Assembly (NCBI GenBank): GCA_003255065.1
Contig: QAOA01004753.1
Span: 260,754-324,753 of the forward strand
Reading direction: 5' to 3'
Length of the DNA: 64,000 nucleotides
Source: Cercis canadensis
Lineage: Eukaryota > Streptophyta > Magnoliopsida > Fabales > Fabaceae
Numbering within the stretch: position 1 is the first letter of the stretch; each line of letters opens with the position of its first letter. Both the position numbers and the translations under genes were made by a program. Shown one piece after another: positions 33,407 through 45,300 of this stretch. The notes beneath the pieces were generated by a model. That model was not told where the DNA came from, made no database searches, and saw nothing but the letters and a program-made list of their open reading frames with translations.

Positions 33407-33418
33407 GCTCTGATACCA
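33407..33418 (-). other. Primer-binding site of Copia C
   Basis: TGGTATCAGAGC on the minus strand, two bases inside the 5' LTR end at 33421; the initiator-methionine-tRNA type. Confidence 0.85.
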
Positions 33419-33420
33419 AT

Positions 33421-34057
33421 TGTTGAGTAAAATTTAGAGTATGCAACTCTAAATTTACTAATGTTGGACCCAAACAAGTAAACAAATTACTTGTATTATA
33501 CCCACAATAAAAGACACTACAACACTTTGCAAGTACCACTCACAATTTGAAGAGAAATACAACACTCAAAAGAAAGCTCACAACTCAAGACACCACTCTC
33601 ATGTAAAGAGATGCTTCACTTTCTCTTACACACAAAACAAGCTTAGCTACTCCTATTTATAGGTGATGGAGGAGGTGGGAACTACTAGCCTAGACACATG
33701 TAGAATAAGCTACAAAGTTCTAGAATAAACTACAACATATCTCAAGGTTTCTAGAACCTTCTAGACAGCTCCAGAGTCTTCTAGGATTGTCTAGTTCCTT
33801 CATCCAGGTTCTAGGATGCTCTGGAATCTTCTAGAAGCTTCTTCATCCTTCCAGCACCTTCTAGGATGTTCTAGAATTTTCCAGCACCTTCTAGCTCATG
33901 CTAGTATACTTTAGAACATTCTAGAGTCTTCTAGTATTCCAGCACCTTCTAGCTCATGCTAGTATACTCTAGAACATTCTAGTGTCTTCTAGTTTACTCC
34001 AGCTATCTCTAAAATTTTCTAGAAGGGAGAAGACAATGCTGCATACCTTCTTTAACA
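33421..34057 (-). repeat. 5' LTR of Copia C, with extra 58-bp unit
   Basis: A 637-bp LTR. Compared with the 3' LTR it has one extra 58-bp tandem unit in U3 (around 33888-34000: AGCACCTTCTAGCTCATGCT twice), which adds heat-shock-like half sites. Confidence 0.92.
33718..34024 (-). promoter_or_regulatory. Heat-shock-element-like array in U3 (5' LTR)
   Basis: Same array as in the 3' LTR: TTCTAGAA at 33718, 33749, 33829, 33869 and 34017; four perfect alternating units at 33824-33841; three units at 33749-33761. It lies upstream of the TATA box at 33653-33662, in the position that would drive element transcription. Confidence 0.7.
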
Positions 34058-36490
34058 GCTTCTGCAACGAAATCCAGACCAAGTCCTGCTCCTATGTGAA
34101 AATTTCTTGATGAGTTGCAAACGAGATCAAGTGATGAAAGAGAGAAAGAACAACTCAGAAAATGTGAAAAGTTTCTGTATATTCTGCAACTAACTAATAC
34201 ACTATACATTCTGTGTTTATATACAAAAAGTAACAGAAAGGAAAGTGCCACGTATGTGAACTACAGCTCAGCAACACTAACTAAATAATAACCGACTTTA
34301 GATAAACTAACCAACTATAGTTAACAGATAGTTAACAGACTAACAAGACTTAGTAAATTAACTCACTACTATGGTTATAAATAAATCTGTACACTATGGA
34401 TTCAGGTCCTGTTCCTGTGGCTGCACTTGAATCCCAGAATAGAAAATATAGCAGCACTGGTGTGCAAGAGATAACTTTAGCTTGACTGATCAAGCTGGCT
34501 ATACCAAGGGAAACACGAATGGAGCCATTAATTAATTGGTGAATTACCTGCATAAGGCACTTGATCAAGATATGTAGCATTGACCAAGCTATCAGGAGGA
34601 CATGAGAAGTACAAATAATACTTGTTATATATGTACATGGTATATTATGTACCAAAAATAAGAGCTTGAGAGCTTTCAGATGTACAGACGCTTCATGTCC
34701 TCCGCTTCGAGTGATTACTATTAATTATATGTTCTAGCAATGGAAGTTGATATATAATTAGTGTATGTATACGAATGCTTTCCTTGATGCTATAAACAAA
34801 AAAAAATCTCATTTAGTTCCGTAAAAATAAGGAAACATTGTATAACTTGATCAATTATTTCAATTGGAATTTTCTCTTAAAACTTTTATTTGATTATATC
34901 ATTCTCTAATCCATTTCTGTTATTTGTAATTTGTTCCTTGATAGCATTCTACGAATTAACTTCAAGATTTATTTTGACAGTTTTGCTATAAATGTGACAC
35001 TAATGTCTAAAGCTTTGTTGGCTATATTAAGTAACTAATTGTCCAAATAGGGGTTAACGAGGGTTGGTTTAGCTGATAATGATCGAATTACTTCGCTTGT
35101 AAGACTTAAGTTAAAATTTCACTGTGAGCAATCCTCTTTGGGTAGGTAATTTGTAAGTACTACTATAAATTCTCACTAAGTCCTATGGCATACCCGGGCC
35201 TTAAAATATGGTAGCCTCTTATAATCATAAACTTTTACTCACCAAAATTGTCTAAATAGGGTCTATTGGATTGAATTTATATTTTTTTGTACACAACCAG
35301 TAAAGTCTAAAGTTTATACAAGTAGCTTGATTAATTTTTTTTTTTTGTTGGTAATAAAAACTATATAAAAATCATCTTAATGATGATCTACGTAATATTA
35401 GATAGTTTATCGATGATTAACTTTAACAAAACAAGATAAAAAGTGATCAAATTAGATCCATATTTAGAATCAATTATGACCATTCATTTTATGTTCTTAT
35501 GTATTTTGTATGAAAAATATATTTTGGAATATAAAAACATCTTAAATTGATATACATAAATAAGTTAAGAATATTGATGTCTAAATTTGGCTTGTTATAA
35601 ACAAAACTATAAAATTTCTATCACTTGTGTAAATATTTTACTTTCCACCACCAGTGTACCAAATAATAACTCCTTTTGGATTAATTGTATATGATGTGTG
35701 AGAATTTAGTGCAATATGTAAGAAATAACGATAGTAGTCCACTTATTAAGTTTGCTTTTAGTAATTTATAAGTTTTTACTATTCTATATTATCTAATTGT
35801 ACCTAATATGAATTATTATTATTATTATTTTAGTTACATAAGGGCATGAACGCTCAAACTTCTGACCTCCTATAAAGTAAGCAAATTCCTTATCACTAAA
35901 TCACACCTTGTGATTTATTTCCTATTATTTTACTATTAAGAAAAAACATTTCAAATAATAAAAAGAGATTACGAGGCAATAAGCTCAAACAAAAGTAATA
36001 TGGTATAAGAGCCTCTTCAATCAAATAATCAAAACTTTAATACATTATTGCAATTTTTCAACCCCCTTCTACTAATTAAATTAAATTTCATCTTAAAATT
36101 ACAATGAGTCTATGTCTTATTCCTTTGTTTTTTTTTTTTTTGGGAGTTTATGTCTAATTCCTTGAACTCTTAGGTTGATTGGCTTTGACATTATTGTCAT
36201 GAAACGAATAAGTAACGTGGATGTTATGCTATATTCCCTATTGAAATTGATAAGTCCATTACCTTCGCATTGGTTCCCTGAACAAAGCTGGAGATGTGAA
36301 AATGACTAAATGGACACCTTACTTGCTTTCTGGATTCATCTATATCAACTATTTTACTATTCGTTAAAATTCCCACTATATATTAGCACTTTATACTATG
36401 TGGAACGGCGTAGACCAGGACCCACAGTTTTATTCTGGGTTCATATTCTTCACAATCTTTGCATTCTCACTCAATCTATATTCCTCTTCC
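34058..36490. other. Intergenic, no confident gene
   Basis: AT-rich DNA. Two minus-strand coding-like snippets (near 34064-34150, reading NFHIGAGLGLDFVAEA, and near 34540-34600, reading PPDSLVNATYLDQVPYA followed by GTAATT) were seen but not assigned to a family. A SINE-like copy lies at 35060-35230. The remainder shows no feature apart from short ATT repeats near 35815. Confidence 0.4.
35060..35230 (+). mobile_element. SINE-like repeat, family 2, copy 1
   Basis: GTTGGTTTAGCTGATAATGA...TTAAAATTTCACTGTGAGCA...GGTAATTTGTAAGTACTACT aligns in order with 49304-49480, which has a clearer tRNA-like head (GGTTCAGTTGGTTAG, AGTTTGAATCTC). Both end near a GGCATACCCG/GTATGTCATGG block. Borders approximate. 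Confidence 0.45.
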
Positions 36491-36496
36491 TGTGTC

Positions 36497-36504
36497 TATA
36501 AAAG
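36497..36504 (+). promoter_or_regulatory. TATA box of the small gene at 36608
   Basis: TATAAAAG, 111 bp upstream of the ATG, followed by a leader without upstream ATG in a good context. Confidence 0.65.
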
Positions 36505-36607
36505 GGAGGCTTTTTCCTCTTAAGACATAACAAAATTATCTAAACCTAATCAAAGAAACACTCTCAGTTCAATTTTAGTCTTCCATCTTTACAAGCCAAA
36601 ACATTCT

Positions 36608-36874
36608 ATGTCAGCCTCAGGCATTGGAGCTGGAATCGCCAACCTTGCTGTTGGCACAGGTAATCCTCGACCAACGCAAGCCCAATCCGATGCTAATGCT
36701 AACAACACTCCAACACCAGCTGAAGAATCTCAGAGGGACGGCTATTACAATTCTGGGATGCAACACATCAAAGGTCTTACCAATCAGACCGGATACATCG
36801 AGGGCAACTTTAATGGCGATCACGTCAAAAAGTTCATGGGGTCAAATAAACTGCGGCCGAAGAAAATTTTCTGA
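36608..36874 (+). CDS. Small single-exon protein of unknown function
   Basis: An 88-residue protein. I do not recognise the family. The N-terminal half is rich in A, G, N, T and P (MSASGIGAGIANLAVGTG, then DANANNTPTPAEE). The C-terminal half looks more constrained: YYNSGMQHIKGLTNQTGYIE, then GNFNGDHVKKFMG and a basic end (NKLRPKKIF). No signal peptide or membrane segment is visible. The start ATG is the first in frame and lies 111 bp downstream of a TATA box, as for a compact expressed gene. The A/C-rich leader (ACATAACAAAATTATCTAAA) and the sharp drop in codon-like character after the TGA support a real gene. It sits between two retrotransposons with no related neighbour. A remote role such as a stress-induced small hydrophilic protein is possible but unproven. 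Confidence 0.6.
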   Translation: MSASGIGAGIANLAVGTGNPRPTQAQSDANANNTPTPAEESQRDGYYNSGMQHIKGLTNQTGYIEGNFNGDHVKKFMGSNKLRPKKIF

Positions 36875-37659
36875 ATAGAGCTTGAAGCACATATTAATGA
36901 GAAAAACCTCTGCTGCTATGGACCACAAAATTATGTGTGAGACACCATATTAAGAATAAGTGCTCCACATCGTTGTAATTTATGGATCTCATAATTTTCA
37001 TGGAAGACAAGTATAAGTCTTTCGCTGAATCTATGTATAAAATATTATTAAATATCCCATGGTTTGTGTTACATAGAAAATTATTCATGGGCTTTCAACT
37101 AATAGTTTAAGCTTTTAGATTGAATTGGTTTTTGACATGATATTAGAATCAAGATCGAATCCTTATGTCTCATTTTCTCAATTAAATTGAAATTTCAGCA
37201 TATGACATAAGTACGTATGTGTTTTATCTAAGCTTCAAGTCCAGAAAGCTTTTGTATGAGGGGTCGTGTTAGATATAAAATCATTACAGTACTTTCACCT
37301 AATATTTTAAGCTTTTAAGTTGAATCGGTTCTTGACAATTTGTACGCTTAAGATCAATGAAAATGACTAATATGATACAAAGTATTGGCTAAAATGAAAT
37401 TGCAAGTTTAATTGATTTTTTAAATAAATAAATATGTGGTTTTTTCCATTCTAATTAATATATTATTTGATCATTTATTGTTATTGACTTTTTTTTCCCT
37501 TATTCTCTCCCCATAAAGAAAGCAAGTTATAATATTTTTTTAACCAAACAGTTTGTAGCCGAGTAATATTAAGATCATCCTAAAAGTTTGTGGGTTTGGG
37601 TTCAAGGACTTGAAAAAAGGACAGAAAAGTTTGGAAGATTTTCACTTTCTAAGGAAGTG
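36875..37659. other. 3' flank, no gene seen
   Basis: AT-rich. It holds a loosely repeated phrase (TTTAAGCTTTTAGATTGAAT near 37105 and TTTAAGCTTTTAAGTTGAAT near 37305) and ends at the target duplication of the Athila-type element. Confidence 0.4.
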
Positions 37660-37664
37660 CTTAT
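37660..37664. repeat. Left target-site duplication, CTTAT
   Basis: CTTAT directly precedes the left LTR and is matched by CTTAT at 48163-48167, directly after the right LTR. Confidence 0.9.
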
Positions 37665-39086
37665 TGATGAACACACTTTTTATACAATAGTTATCCCTCA
37701 TACTTAGTCTTTTAAACCTCTTTTGGGCTGAATTGAGTAGACTTGGACCTCATTTGATGACCTTGGATCCATTTGTGCCTAATTGCAATTTCCAGCAATA
37801 CTTAGCATTTTATGTTGTCTCTGTATTTCGTGCATATCTTGAGTTCTAGATGTCTAAAAATTCTGAGTCATACCTTGTAGGAAAGTTGAGAGAATTGTCT
37901 ACAACTTTCTGTGAAGGCTCCAAAGCCAATTCAGACGTCCAGAAGGTCATATGCAGCCTGGAAGCCAGAGAAGACATGTTGTCGCAGGATCCTGACCTAT
38001 ATGCAGTGTTTGGGCCATAACTTGAGCTGTGTATGTCATATGGACTTGAAACTGGTACCATTGGAAAGCTAACAGACAGAGCTTCAATTGTTATGAAGAC
38101 TAGTTTACCATATTTTATATTAAAGATGGTCTTATTTGCGGTCGAAGTTGGCTGATGGTTCCAGACACCTATTGGCACTTAAATGGGTCTAACTTCCTCA
38201 TGACAAGTCCAAATGGGTCCAAACCAAAGCCCAATTAAAGCTAAGGCCCATGGGAACAAGTGTGCCCTAAGGGCAATTTGGGTGTATATGTAATTTTGGA
38301 GGTCTATATCAGCACAAAGGGGCAGCCGAAATTCATATCAAGTCATTTAGATATTTTAGATAGCTTTTGAGCTTTCCTTAGTCTTTAAGTTTTCTCTTTA
38401 GATATTTTGTAAGAACTTGGCTTCTCTTGTTCATGGAGAGCTAATTCATCAAATCAATTCAGGTTTTGGCTATTCTGATTATTGGTTTTGAGATTATGTG
38501 TTGTTGTTATTCATTTAGTTGTTAATCAAGTTCTTTCAATCCTTTGAAATATGCTGTTTGAATTGCTTAATTCGGATTTGGATTTTCATATTCTTTTTGC
38601 ATGTGATAAAAGAGGATTGTATGGTTAATTAATGGTTCTAAGCTTGGACGAATTAATTACCTTGACTGGATTCTGGACTTAGGTTAAACTGGACTTGAAT
38701 GTTTGCTTAATTCATTTAGTCTCCTATTGAACCGAATCTGGTTGCTTAACCAGTGGACATCCATAGAACATTGAGAGTAGGCTTCTTGATATGTTTTAAA
38801 GGCCAAGAACATGGTTAATAATTAAATGGATCCTTGGAAATCAAGGATGGATCAAAATCAGAATTAGTTAAGATTTGGATTTGTTGTTTTCCCTAAAACT
38901 TTACCATTTACAATTAATTTATGTCAAACACTTGAACAAACAAAACCGCTCTGTTGATATGGTTCTTAATATGATTCACTGAATAGAACAATCCTTAGGT
39001 TCGACTTAGGGCTGGCTTATGCTACAAGTAGCTTAGGTAACCGACCTTAAACTTTAACTAATTTGAGGAGCCTCGGCAGCTCATCA
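37665..39086 (+). repeat. 5' LTR of the Athila-type element
   Basis: A 1422-bp LTR, starting TGATGAACACAC and ending CGGCAGCTCATCA. It differs from the 3' LTR by scattered single bases and a few small indels. The short frames inside (for example 37846-38178 minus) also occur in the other LTR copies and are not genes. Confidence 0.95.
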
Positions 39087-39091
39087 AATTT

Positions 39092-39109
39092 TGGCGCCGT
39101 TGCCGGGGA
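39092..39109 (+). other. Primer-binding site, tRNA-Asp type
   Basis: TGGCGCCGTTGCCGGGGA, five bases after the LTR end. This matches the complement of the aspartate tRNA 3' end used by Athila and related plant elements. Confidence 0.85.
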
Positions 39110-39779
39110 TTGTTCTATCTTTGAATCAATATTATTAGTAGTAAAACTGACTTTTAACTTCCCCCTAATTCACCCTGCTTGTGTTTGAGTTTTTGTTCTT
39201 TTTAGGGTTTTGGCCATTTTTTTCATAACTTTTTGGCCAAGTATTCATTCTGTTTGAGGCCAGTAACCATTGTTTTTCTTGCTTTGAGGTTCCCCTCAAT
39301 GTTTTAGGTTGTCCTTGTGTGAAACATGTTAATTTGGTTCCATTTTTCCTTTTTTTCCCTTCGGTTTGGCTTGATTTAGTGATTTTCGGTTCTACTGTTT
39401 CGAACAAAATTTTGTGCTCCGATTAACCTGAAACTTGGTCAGTTGAAGGAAAAGGGGCTAACAACCAACAATCACATCCTTTGGTTGTGAGGTCTGCCTT
39501 TTTAAGCCAAATTTCACTGTTTTGACGACTTTTCCATTTTTTAAAGATTTTTTATTTAATTTTTGAGTTCCATTTTCATCCACCTTTCATCCTGTGGTGG
39601 TAGAAAAAATTTTAAAAATGTTTAGATACCTTTTCTAGTCTTATATTGGTGTCTTTTTACCTTTGTTTTATGTTTTTGGTGCGTTTGGTTTTAGCTAAAT
39701 TCTGTCAGTTTTGTGTGTTTTTCTGTGTTTTTGTGCATTGTGGTGTGTTTAGGCATTTAGTCACTTGTTTGCATGGTGT

Positions 39780-41221
39780 ATGACTAGATCTTCTCCTTTT
39801 GTATTGCTTGAAGTAGACCCTGAAATAGAAAGAACATTGCATACACTTAATAGAGCACATAGAGCAGCTGATAATTTAGATCCAACCATGGCTGATCCTG
39901 TTGTTATTCCTGTTGCTGATCCTGTTGATCAGGGTGATAGAGCTGATAATGCTAATAGAGCTGGAAATAATAATAACATGCAGCCTAGAGACAGAACTCT
40001 TAAGGAATTGGCTACCCCTGATGTTGCTTACCAACCTTTAGGGATCCAATATTCTAAAATTGATACTGCTTTGGAATTGAAATATGGATTGATACACTTG
40101 CTGCCAAAGTTTCATGGTCTTGTAGGTGAAGATCCTCATAAACATTTAAAGGAATTCCATGTGGTTTGTTCCACAATGAGGTCACAAGGAATCTCTGAAG
40201 AGCAAATCAAGTTAAAAGCATTCCCTTTCTCTCTTGCTGATGCAGTTAAAGATTGACTCTTTTACTTGTCACAAGGTTCAGTTAGAAATTGGAGTGACAT
40301 GAAGAAGCTGTTTCTGGCAAAGTTCTTCCCTGCATCCAGAACTGCTGCCATTCGAAAAGACATATGTGGCATAAGGCAACTGCTAGGGGAGACACTGCAC
40401 GAATCTTGGGAGAGGTTTACCAAGTTGTGCTCAAGCTGCCTTCCTCACCAGATAAGTGATCAGCTTTTGATACAATATTTCTATGAGGGCTTGTCACCTT
40501 CGGACAGAAGTAACATTGATTCTGCTAGTGGAGGAGCATTAGTGGATAAAACACCTGCTGCTGCCAGAGATTTAATTTCCAATTTGGCAGAGAATTCCCA
40601 GCAGTTTGGTGTCAAGATGATTCATTCCACCAAGGGAGTCAATGAAGTTGGTGTATCACTTGCTGACCAACAAAGAATGGAGCACAAACTTGATGAATTG
40701 ACCTCCTTGGTCAGGCAATTGGCAGTGGGGTGACAAGTATCCACACCTCAACCTGCAAGCTTGTGTGGCATTTGTGCTTGTCCATCACATCCTACAGACG
40801 CATGCCCTACAATGCAAGATGGTGATTCTAGATTTCAGGATCCCTCTGTAGCTGCAGCAGGTGTTTTTCCTGGTCGACCCCCATACCAATCGCAGCAGCA
40901 GCCTAGATATGATCCGTACTCCAACACTTACAACCCTGGTTGGAGGGATCATTCAAATTTTTGATATGGCAATACTGCAGGACCACAACAGCAGTCCTCC
41001 CAACAACAGCAGCAATAGCAGCAGTATAGGCAACCCTGGCAACAACAGAACCAATTTCAATCAGCCAGGCAGGGCCAGTTTCAACAAAATAGGGCACCAT
41101 TCCAGCAGCAGCTTATGCAGCCAGCCAACCCGTCAACATCCAAACCTGAGCCTTCATGGAAGATTTGGTGAAGCAGATAGCCACCAGCAACATCTAGTTC
41201 CAGCAGAGGGCAGAATCCACA
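39780..41221 (+). pseudogene. Athila-type gag, broken
   Basis: Starts at ATG 39780 (MTRSSPFVLLEVDPEIERTL). An acidic, asparagine-rich N-terminal part is followed by the retrotransposon gag domain (LLPKFHGLVGEDPHKHLKEF; NWSDMKKLFLAKFFPASRTA), a glutamine-rich region and one CCHC knuckle (CGICACPSHPTDAC). In-frame TGA stops lie at 40254-40256, 40731-40733 and 40962-40964. The frame changes within the glutamine-rich tail (about 41100-41155), after which EDLVKQIA and MQNLETQIGQLASS lead into pol. The first stop replaces a tryptophan expected in this family. Confidence 0.85.
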
Positions 41222-43624
41222 ATGCAGAATCTGGAAACGCAGATTGGGCAATTGGCATCATCAGTTAGCCAGTTGCAGTCCAAGGGTTCTGGCAAACTTC
41301 CTTCACAGACAATTCCCAATCCAAATGGGAGTAATGTGAGTGCTATCACATTGAGGTCTGGCAAATCCTTGCAAGAGCCAGCCGAGCCTCAACTTGCAAG
41401 TGAGTCCCAACCAGCAGAGAAAGCAGTTCCTGAGCCAATCAACCTTGCACCTGAGAGCAAGTTGCCTGCAGTAGCTCTTCCCTTTCCACAGAAAGCTACT
41501 CTTTCCAAGAATACAAATGAGGCAGAAAAGGATAGAGAGTTTCTGGAGACGTTCAGGAAGGTGGAAGTTAACATTCCCTTGCTGGATGCTATCAAGCAAA
41601 TTCCTAAATATGCCAATTTTCTAAAGGAATTGTGCACCCAGAGGAGGAGGCTGAAGGGCAATGAGCGGATTAGCATAACTCAGAATGTCTCAGCCCTTAT
41701 TCAGCCTCTGCCCCAGAAGTGCAAGGATCCAGGAACTTTCATAATCCCCTGTGTTATAGGCAATTCCAAGTTCGAGCATGCCATGCTAGATCTAGGCACT
41801 TCTATCAATGTCATGCCTATGTCTGTTTTCAGTTCCCTCGGGCTTGGACCCTTGAATGCCACTGGAGTTGTGATAGAGTTAGCCAATAGGAGCAGTGCTT
41901 ATCCAGCTGGATTGATTGAAGATGTGTTAGTCAGAGTTGATGAGCCGATCTTTCCAACAGATTTCTACATTCTGAAGATGGAGGGACAGTCACAATCCAG
42001 CAAGGCTCCACTCATTCTGGGCAGACCATTCCTCAAGACTACGCGGACCAAGATTGATGTGTATGCTGAAACTCTATCCATGGAGTTTGGCGATTCTGTT
42101 GTGCAGTTCAACATTTTTGATGCTATGAAGCATCCCATGGATGAGCATGTTGTTTTTCACATTGATGTGATTGATGATTTGGTTGAGGATGTTTACCGTC
42201 ATATGTGTGCTGATTTACCTGATTTGGTTGGTTTTGATGATTCTATTCAGTGCCAATCTTGTAATGATTGTGACGGTGATTCTGACTGTGCTATTTGTGC
42301 TGAGATCTCCACCTTTTTACGTGATGATGACTTTGGTTCCCTAGAGCTGGTAGTAGCTACTGTTCAGGAGGAGATTCAGTCTGCACAGATTGACATTCAG
42401 CCACCGAGATTTCTGCCCTCTGCAGTGCAGCCACCCAAGCTAGAGCTGAAGCCTCTGCCTAAGCATATGAAATATGCGTATTTGGCATCTGCAGAGCAGC
42501 TTCCAGTAATTGTGGCTAACAATTTACTTTCTGAGCAAGAGGAAAGATTGCTGCGCATTCTGCGAGAGCATAAGCAAGCCATTGGCTGGACGTTAGTAGA
42601 TATTCCTGGCATTACTCCATTTACACGCATGCATCGCATATTACTTGAAGATGACATTAAACCAGTACGGCAACCCCAGAGGCGATTAAACCCTCTCATC
42701 CTGGATATGGTAAAGAAGGAGGTGACCAAGCTTCTGCAAGCTGGCATCATTTATCCTATATCTGACAGCACTTGGGTGAGCCCAGTGCAGGTCGTCCCGA
42801 AGAAATCCGGGGTTACAGTGGTGGCTAACCAGAACAACGAGTTGCTACCTACCCGAGTGCAGAACAGCTGGCGGGTCTGTATTGATTACAGGAGGCTCAA
42901 TCAAGCCACCAGGAAGGATCATTACCCTCTGCCGTTCATCAATCAAATGCTGGAGCGGTTAGCTGGGAAATCGCATTACTGCTTCCTGGATGGCTACACT
43001 GGGTACTTCCAGATTCATATAGCACCGAAGGATCAAGAGAAGACCACTTTTACATGTCCCTTTGGCACGTTTACTTACCGGCGGATGCCTTTCGGCCTTT
43101 GCAACGCCCCTGGTACCTTCTAGAGGTGCATGGTAAGCATATTCTCTGATTTTTTAGAGGAGTATATAGAGGTGTTTATGGATGATTTTACTGTTTATGG
43201 TTCTTCTTTTGATGACTGTCTGAGTAGCTTAGCTAGAGTACTACATCGCTGCATTGAGACTAACCTTGTCTTAAATTTTGAAAAGTGTCATTTCATGGCA
43301 GAGCAAGGTATAATTTTAGGCCATGTAGTATCTAGAAAGCGGGTTGAGGTAGATCCTACTAAAATAGATGTCATTACTGCTTTATCTTATCCCACATGCG
43401 TGCGGGAAGTGCAGTCATTCCTTGGACATGCAGGTTTCTACCGGCGCTTTATCAAAGACTTCAGCAAGATAGCCATTCCGCTGTCTAGCCTTCTGCAAAA
43501 AGATGTGGAGTTTCTGTTTGATTACAAGTGCAAGGAAGCTTTCAACCGTCTGAAGCTAGCTCTCACCAGTACCCTGATGTGCGACGCTTTGAACTATGCC
43601 TTGGGAGCTATCTTGGCGCAGTGA
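41222..43624 (+). pseudogene. Athila-type protease and reverse transcriptase
   Basis: One frame with two stops. Protease region: CVIGNSKFEHAMLDLGTSIN, with the DLG active site typical of Athila, and LILGRPFLKT. Reverse transcriptase: GWTLVDIPGI, VSPVQVVPKKSG, WRVCIDYRRLNQATRKDHYP, DGYTGYFQI, FGTFTYRRMPFGLCNAP, then EVFMDDFTVYG in place of the usual YVDD/FMDD box, and SFLGHAGFYRRFI. Stops: TAG at 43121-43123, just after NAPGTF, and TGA at 43622-43624. The region between LTST and MCDALNYALG seems to lack about 15 codons compared with relatives. Confidence 0.88.
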
Positions 43625-44032
43625 GTGGCCAAAGTTCCCCATGTGGTTTACTATGCTTCCGGAACTCTGGATGCTGCTCAAGTGAACTACACCACCACTG
43701 AAAAAGAACTTTTATTTATTGTTTTTGCATTAGATAAGTTCAGGTCTTATTTGATAGATTCTAAGGTTGTAGTGTTTTCGGATCATACAGCTCTGAAGTA
43801 TCTCTTGAAGAAATCAAATGTCAAGCCACGACTGATTAGGTCGATGCTGCTGCTTCAAGAGTTTAATTTGGAGATCCGAGACAAGAGTGGAGCAGAGAAC
43901 CTGGTTGCTGACCACCTGAGCTGCATAGAGCGAGATCCTGATCCACTGCCCATTCAGGATTCCTTTCTTGACGAGCAGCTGTTAGGGCTGCAGGTGAGTT
44001 TCCATGGTATGCAGATCTTGTCAATTATCTAG
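43625..44032 (+). pseudogene. Athila-type RNase H
   Basis: Continues in frame after the TGA at 43622. RNase H motifs: [49 protein letters not shown] and a terminal [11 protein letters not shown]. The frame is lost near 43990, and an in-frame TAA lies at 44125-44127 before integrase. Confidence 0.85.
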
Positions 44033-45300
44033 CTGCCCATGCTTTACCCTCACACCTCACACGTGCCCAAATAGACAAGTTAAAGAATGAGGCAAAATAT
44101 TATGTGTGGGATGATCCCTATCTCTAAAAATTTTGTAGTGATCAAATCATTAGGAGATGTGTGCCTGATAATGAGTTTCAGTCTGTTCTTAGCTTTTGCC
44201 ATACCTTTGCATGTGGTGGACATTTTGGTCCTCAACGTACGGCTAGGAAGGTCTTAGACTCTGGATTGTATTGGGTCACTTTATTTAGGGATGCACATAT
44301 ATTTTGTAAATCTTGTGAACAATGTCAGAGAATCGGGAATATTTCCCATAGGCATGAGATGCCCCAGCAGCCTTTGATATTCTGTGAGATTTTTGATGTC
44401 TGGGGTATTGACTTTATGGGGCCTTTTCCTGTTTCTTTCGGTTTTGTTTACATCTTACTTGCTGTGGATTATGTGTCTAAGTGGGTGGAGGCGAAAGCCA
44501 CCCGTACTGATGATTCTAAAGTTGTTGTGGATTTTGTTAGATCAAACATTTTCTGCAGATTTGGCATTCCTAGGGCCATCATCAGTGATCAGGGTTCACA
44601 TTTCTACAATCGGACCATGACAGCTTTAATGAAGAAATATGGTGTCATGCATAAGGTTTCGACCCCTTACCACCCTCAGACCAATGGGCAAGCTGAAGTC
44701 TCCAACAGGGAGATCAAGCGTATCTTGGAGAAGACTGTCCAACCTAATCGGAAGGACTGAAGTTTGCGACTCGAGGATGCTCTGTGGGCATACTGGACTG
44801 CTTTCAAGACACTTATTGGGATGTCTCCCTACCGGATAGTTTTTGGCAAAGCCTGCCACCTTCCAGTGGAGCTTGAGCACAAGGCCTATTGGGCGGTCAA
44901 GCAGTGCAACCTTGATTTGAGCCAAGCCGGGTCCCAGAGAAAGCTTCACCTCCAAGAGCTTGAGGAGCTTCGTTTGGATGCTTATGAGAGCTCCCGCCTT
45001 TACAAGGAAAAGACCAAGCGGTTTCATGATAACATGGTGTTGAGGAAGGAGTTCTCTATTGGCCAGAAAGTTCTTTTGTATAACTCTCGCTTAAAGCTCA
45101 TGCCTGGCAAGCTCTATTCTCGGTGGCTTGGTCCATTTGTTGTCACCAAGGTTTTTCCTTATGGTGCAGTGGAGATAGCGAGTGAGTCCACCAGCAAGGC
45201 TTTCAAGGTGAATGGGCATCGCCTCAAGCCATTTTATGAGGCCGCTCAGGAGGACATAGTGGAGGAGGTCCACTTGCAAGATGCCATCTACCTCCCCTGA
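44033..45300 (+). pseudogene. Athila-type integrase
   Basis: Zinc finger ([11 protein letters not shown]...CKSCEQCQR), core ([39 protein letters not shown]) with the D-D-E residues visible, and a C-terminal part ending [19 protein letters not shown] at 44758-44760 splits the core from the C-terminal region, where a tryptophan is expected. Coding ends at TGA 45298-45300. Confidence 0.88.

Larger units (their letters stand above)
28383..34057 (-). mobile_element. Copia element C, both LTRs, HSE-rich
   Basis: Minus-strand Ty1/Copia element with two LTRs (28383-28961 and 33421-34057), primer site, gag-pol and polypurine tract. The LTRs are nearly identical apart from one 58-bp duplication in the right one, so the insertion is recent. 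Flanking pentamers ACTTG (28378-28382) and GCTTC (34058-34062) do not match. Pol is disabled by a 210-bp tandem duplication, stops and a frame change. The LTR promoter region carries a dense heat-shock-element array (see separate entries). Confidence 0.92.
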
